Assembly: GCA_937925595.1 (NCBI GenBank)
Contig: CALALQ010000158.1
Location: 1-30,408, forward strand
Reading direction: 5' to 3'
Length of the DNA stretch: 30,408 nucleotides
Source of the DNA: an uncultured Demequina sp.
GTDB taxonomy: Bacteria > Actinomycetota > Actinomycetes > Actinomycetales > Demequinaceae
Below are positions 29,555-30,408 of this stretch, piece after piece; positions within the stretch are counted from its first letter, which is position 1, and each line of letters starts with the position of its first letter. Made by a program: the position numbers and the translations under genes. The notes under the pieces were generated by a model. It saw only the letters and a list, made by a program, of their open reading frames with translations, made no database searches and was not told the DNA's origin.

Positions 29555-29581
29555 AGGGTAATCCCTACCGGTCGGTAGGGA
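29555..29581 (-). promoter_or_regulatory. Promoter and perfect TetR-type operator of the aldo/keto reductase
   Basis: The arms TCCCTACCG (29562-29570) and CGGTAGGGA (29573-29581) are perfect complements with centre GT. TACC...GGTA dyads of this size are typical of TetR-family operators. The -10 TACCCT (29560-29555, minus strand) follows directly and is six bases from the ATG at 29548, so a bound repressor would block the promoter. No TetR gene lies next to it. Confidence 0.75.
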
Positions 29582-29602
29582 GGATCGTCCTGGGCACGAG
29601 AA

Positions 29603-29630
29603 AGGGCCTCCGGAACGTTCCGGAGGCCCT
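29603..29630 (-). terminator. clpC terminator, 28-bp perfect palindrome
   Basis: Perfect 14-base arms (29603-29616 and 29617-29630, containing GGGCCTCCGGAAC) form a strong GC stem. On the minus strand it is followed by TTCTC, a short U-rich tail, 35 bases after the clpC stop. It fits an intrinsic terminator for clpC. Confidence 0.8.
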
Positions 29631-29635
29631 GTCTC

Positions 29636-29661
29636 CAGCGTCGGGTCACTGCCCGACGCTG
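29636..29661 (-). repeat. Inverted pair of the repeated 9-mer after clpC
   Basis: CAGCGTCGGG (29636-29645) and CCCGACGCTG (29652-29661) are exact ten-base complements with loop TCACTG, starting four bases after the clpC stop codon. The pair consists of two full copies of the window-wide word facing each other and can form a hairpin ahead of the main terminator. Confidence 0.85.
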
Positions 29662-29664
29662 TGG

Positions 29665-30408
29665 CTAGCTGGCTTCGTCTGCCGCCTCAGCGTCGGCGCT
29701 TGCCTTGGCTCCAGCGGGAGCGGCGATGGGCTCTTCGACGACGTCGTCCTTGTCGACGCCCTCGAAGGTGAACTCCGCGGTCTCGCCCTCGCCCTTGACG
29801 TCAACGCGGACGATCTGGCCGGAGTTGAGTTCGCCGAACAGGATCTTCTCGCTGAGCTGGTCCTCGATCTCGCGCTGGAGCGCACGACGCAGCGGTCGCG
29901 CACCGAGCACGGGGTCGTAGCCCTTGTCCGCGAGCGCGCGCTTGGCGGCCGTGGTGAGCTCGATGCCCATGTCCTTGTCCTTCATGCGCTCGTCGAGGCG
30001 GGCGACCATGAGGTCCACGATCTGGACGATCTCCTCCTGCGTGAGCTGCGGGAAGACCACCACGTTGTCGACGCGGTTGAGGAACTCGGGCTTGAAGTGC
30101 TCCTTGAGCTTGGTGTTGACCAGCTTCACCATCTCGTCGTAGGTGTGGCCGGTCTCGGACTGGAGCGAGAAGCCGGTCGCCTGGCGACGAGAGATCGCGT
30201 CGGCACCAAGGTTCGTGGTCATGATGATGATGGTGTTCTTGAAGTTCACCTCACGACCCTGAGCGTCCGTGAGCTTGCCGTCCTCAAGGATCTGCAGCAG
30301 CGAGTTGAAGATGTCCGGGTGGGCCTTCTCCACCTCGTCGAACAGCACCACAGAGAACGGCTTGCGGCGCACCTTCTCGGTGAGCTGGCCGCCCTCCTCG
30401 AAGCCGAC
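29665..30408 (-). CDS. clpC: ATP-dependent Clp protease ATP-binding subunit ClpC, C-terminal part
   Basis: The minus-strand frame is open at the right edge (first codons VGFEEGGQLTEKV) and ends at 29665, giving 247 residues of a protein of about 850. It covers the second AAA+ domain: RRKPFSVVLFDEVEKAHPDIFNSLLQILEDGKLTDAQGREVNFKNTIIIMTTN with Walker B LFDEVEKA, then the HFKPEFLNRVDNVVVF sensor region (Arg finger NRVD) and the D2-small domain YDPVLGARPLRRALQREIEDQLSEKIL. The tail is disordered and acidic (AAPAGAKASADAEAADEAS). ClpC unfolds proteins for ClpP in the cytosol. One copy of the repeated 9-mer lies in the variable tail. The terminator follows. Confidence 0.95.
   Translation of the reverse strand, partial: VGFEEGGQLTEKVRRKPFSVVLFDEVEKAHPDIFNSLLQILEDGKLTDAQGREVNFKNTIIIMTTNLGADAISRRQATGFSLQSETGHTYDEMVKLVNTKLKEHFKPEFLNRVDNVVVFPQLTQEEIVQIVDLMVARLDERMKDKDMGIELTTAAKRALADKGYDPVLGARPLRRALQREIEDQLSEKILFGELNSGQIVRVDVKGEGETAEFTFEGVDKDDVVEEPIAAPAGAKASADAEAADEAS

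Larger units (their letters stand above)
595..29696. repeat. Dispersed 9-mer CCGACGCTG / CAGCGTCGG, 30 exact copies
   Basis: Copies reading CCGACGCTG on the plus strand start at 2747, 7610, 10132, 10986, 13161, 13778, 15312, 15780, 18780, 21966, 24526, 25447, 27724 and 29653. Copies reading CAGCGTCGG start at 595, 1766, 5354, 6108, 7977, 12058, 14024, 16359, 16751, 17474, 20109, 24229, 25668, 28174, 29636 and 29688. Eight extend to the 12-mer CCGACGCTGTGG or its complement (starting 5351, 7974, 10986, 13161, 24226, 24526, 25665, 29653). Twenty-five are in coding sequence and five between genes (6108, 18780, 25447, 29636, 29653). Near matches include 13842, 20814 and 28475. The two-strand chance expectation from base composition is about one (hand estimate). 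Confidence 0.9.

Noticed and set aside
595..29696. Chi, KOPS or similar polarity motif as explanation of the repeated 9-mer
   Set aside because: Orientations are balanced (14:16) within one replichore-sized window and do not follow gene direction; such motifs are strongly skewed.
595..29696. Codon usage as explanation of the repeated 9-mer
   Set aside because: Copies fall in all three frames and between genes, and the GCC-codon variant CCGACGCCG is rare by comparison.
1..30408. CRISPR arrays, tRNA and rRNA genes
   Set aside because: No regularly spaced 25-40 base repeats, no TPsiC-arm or cloverleaf patterns and no rRNA signatures were seen.

Overview
This window is GC-rich (roughly two thirds G+C) chromosomal DNA from an actinobacterium, most likely a Micrococcales-type genus. 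The evidence is actinobacterial families (DUF6421, MutY, RadA and ClpC in one neighbourhood), many apparently leaderless promoters with TAnnnT -10 boxes six bases before the start codon, and GTGA-overlapping genes. The content is mostly chromosomal housekeeping and stress or detoxification genes. No transposase, integrase, phage gene, CRISPR array, rRNA or tRNA was seen.

Layout. 1-5565: end of a membrane protein gene, an ABM monooxygenase, an ABC-F ATPase behind a possible leader-peptide attenuator, a divergent aldo/keto reductase-MerR pair, a membrane protein and a FrnE-type DsbA protein. 5652-8755: a YCII/DGPF protein, a 56-bp perfect palindrome, an ArsR-double AHSA1 operon, a PrmC-like methyltransferase and a cupin. 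8756-11904: an intergenic repeat complex, a DHA2 MFS exporter with divergent TetR and two operators, a second YCII protein and an Lrp regulator. 12029-16033: a coupled operon DUF6421-SDR-threonine aldolase-HAD phosphatase. 16066-18541: a TetR-domain/Ogt fusion, an FKBP and a frameshifted leucine-rich surface protein. 18832-23950: a GH94 phosphorylase, a Wzm/Wzt-type polysaccharide exporter and proC. 23960-30408: a Pro/Ala-rich membrane protein, radA, a membrane-anchored Cys-rich protein, mutY, a 46-residue membrane peptide, a second aldo/keto reductase and the 3' part of clpC.

The most striking signal is not a gene. A non-palindromic 9-mer, CCGACGCTG (reverse complement CAGCGTCGG), occurs 30 times exactly, about once per kilobase. 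Orientations are 14:16, and the copies fall in all three reading frames and in intergenic DNA. Eight copies extend to the 12-mer CCGACGCTGTGG. Base composition alone would give about one copy. Two copies form an inverted-repeat hairpin just after clpC. Density, lack of strand bias, and use as an inverted terminator pair all resemble DNA uptake sequences of Neisseria and Pasteurellaceae, which I do not know to be described in actinobacteria.

Other points of interest are the TetR-HTH/Ogt fusion with a palindromic operator on its own start codon (an Ada-like arrangement from unrelated parts), the four-gene DUF6421 operon next to an Lrp regulator, the ABC-F leader, several long intergenic inverted repeats, and a one-base frameshift separating a BspA-type protein from its sorting signal.
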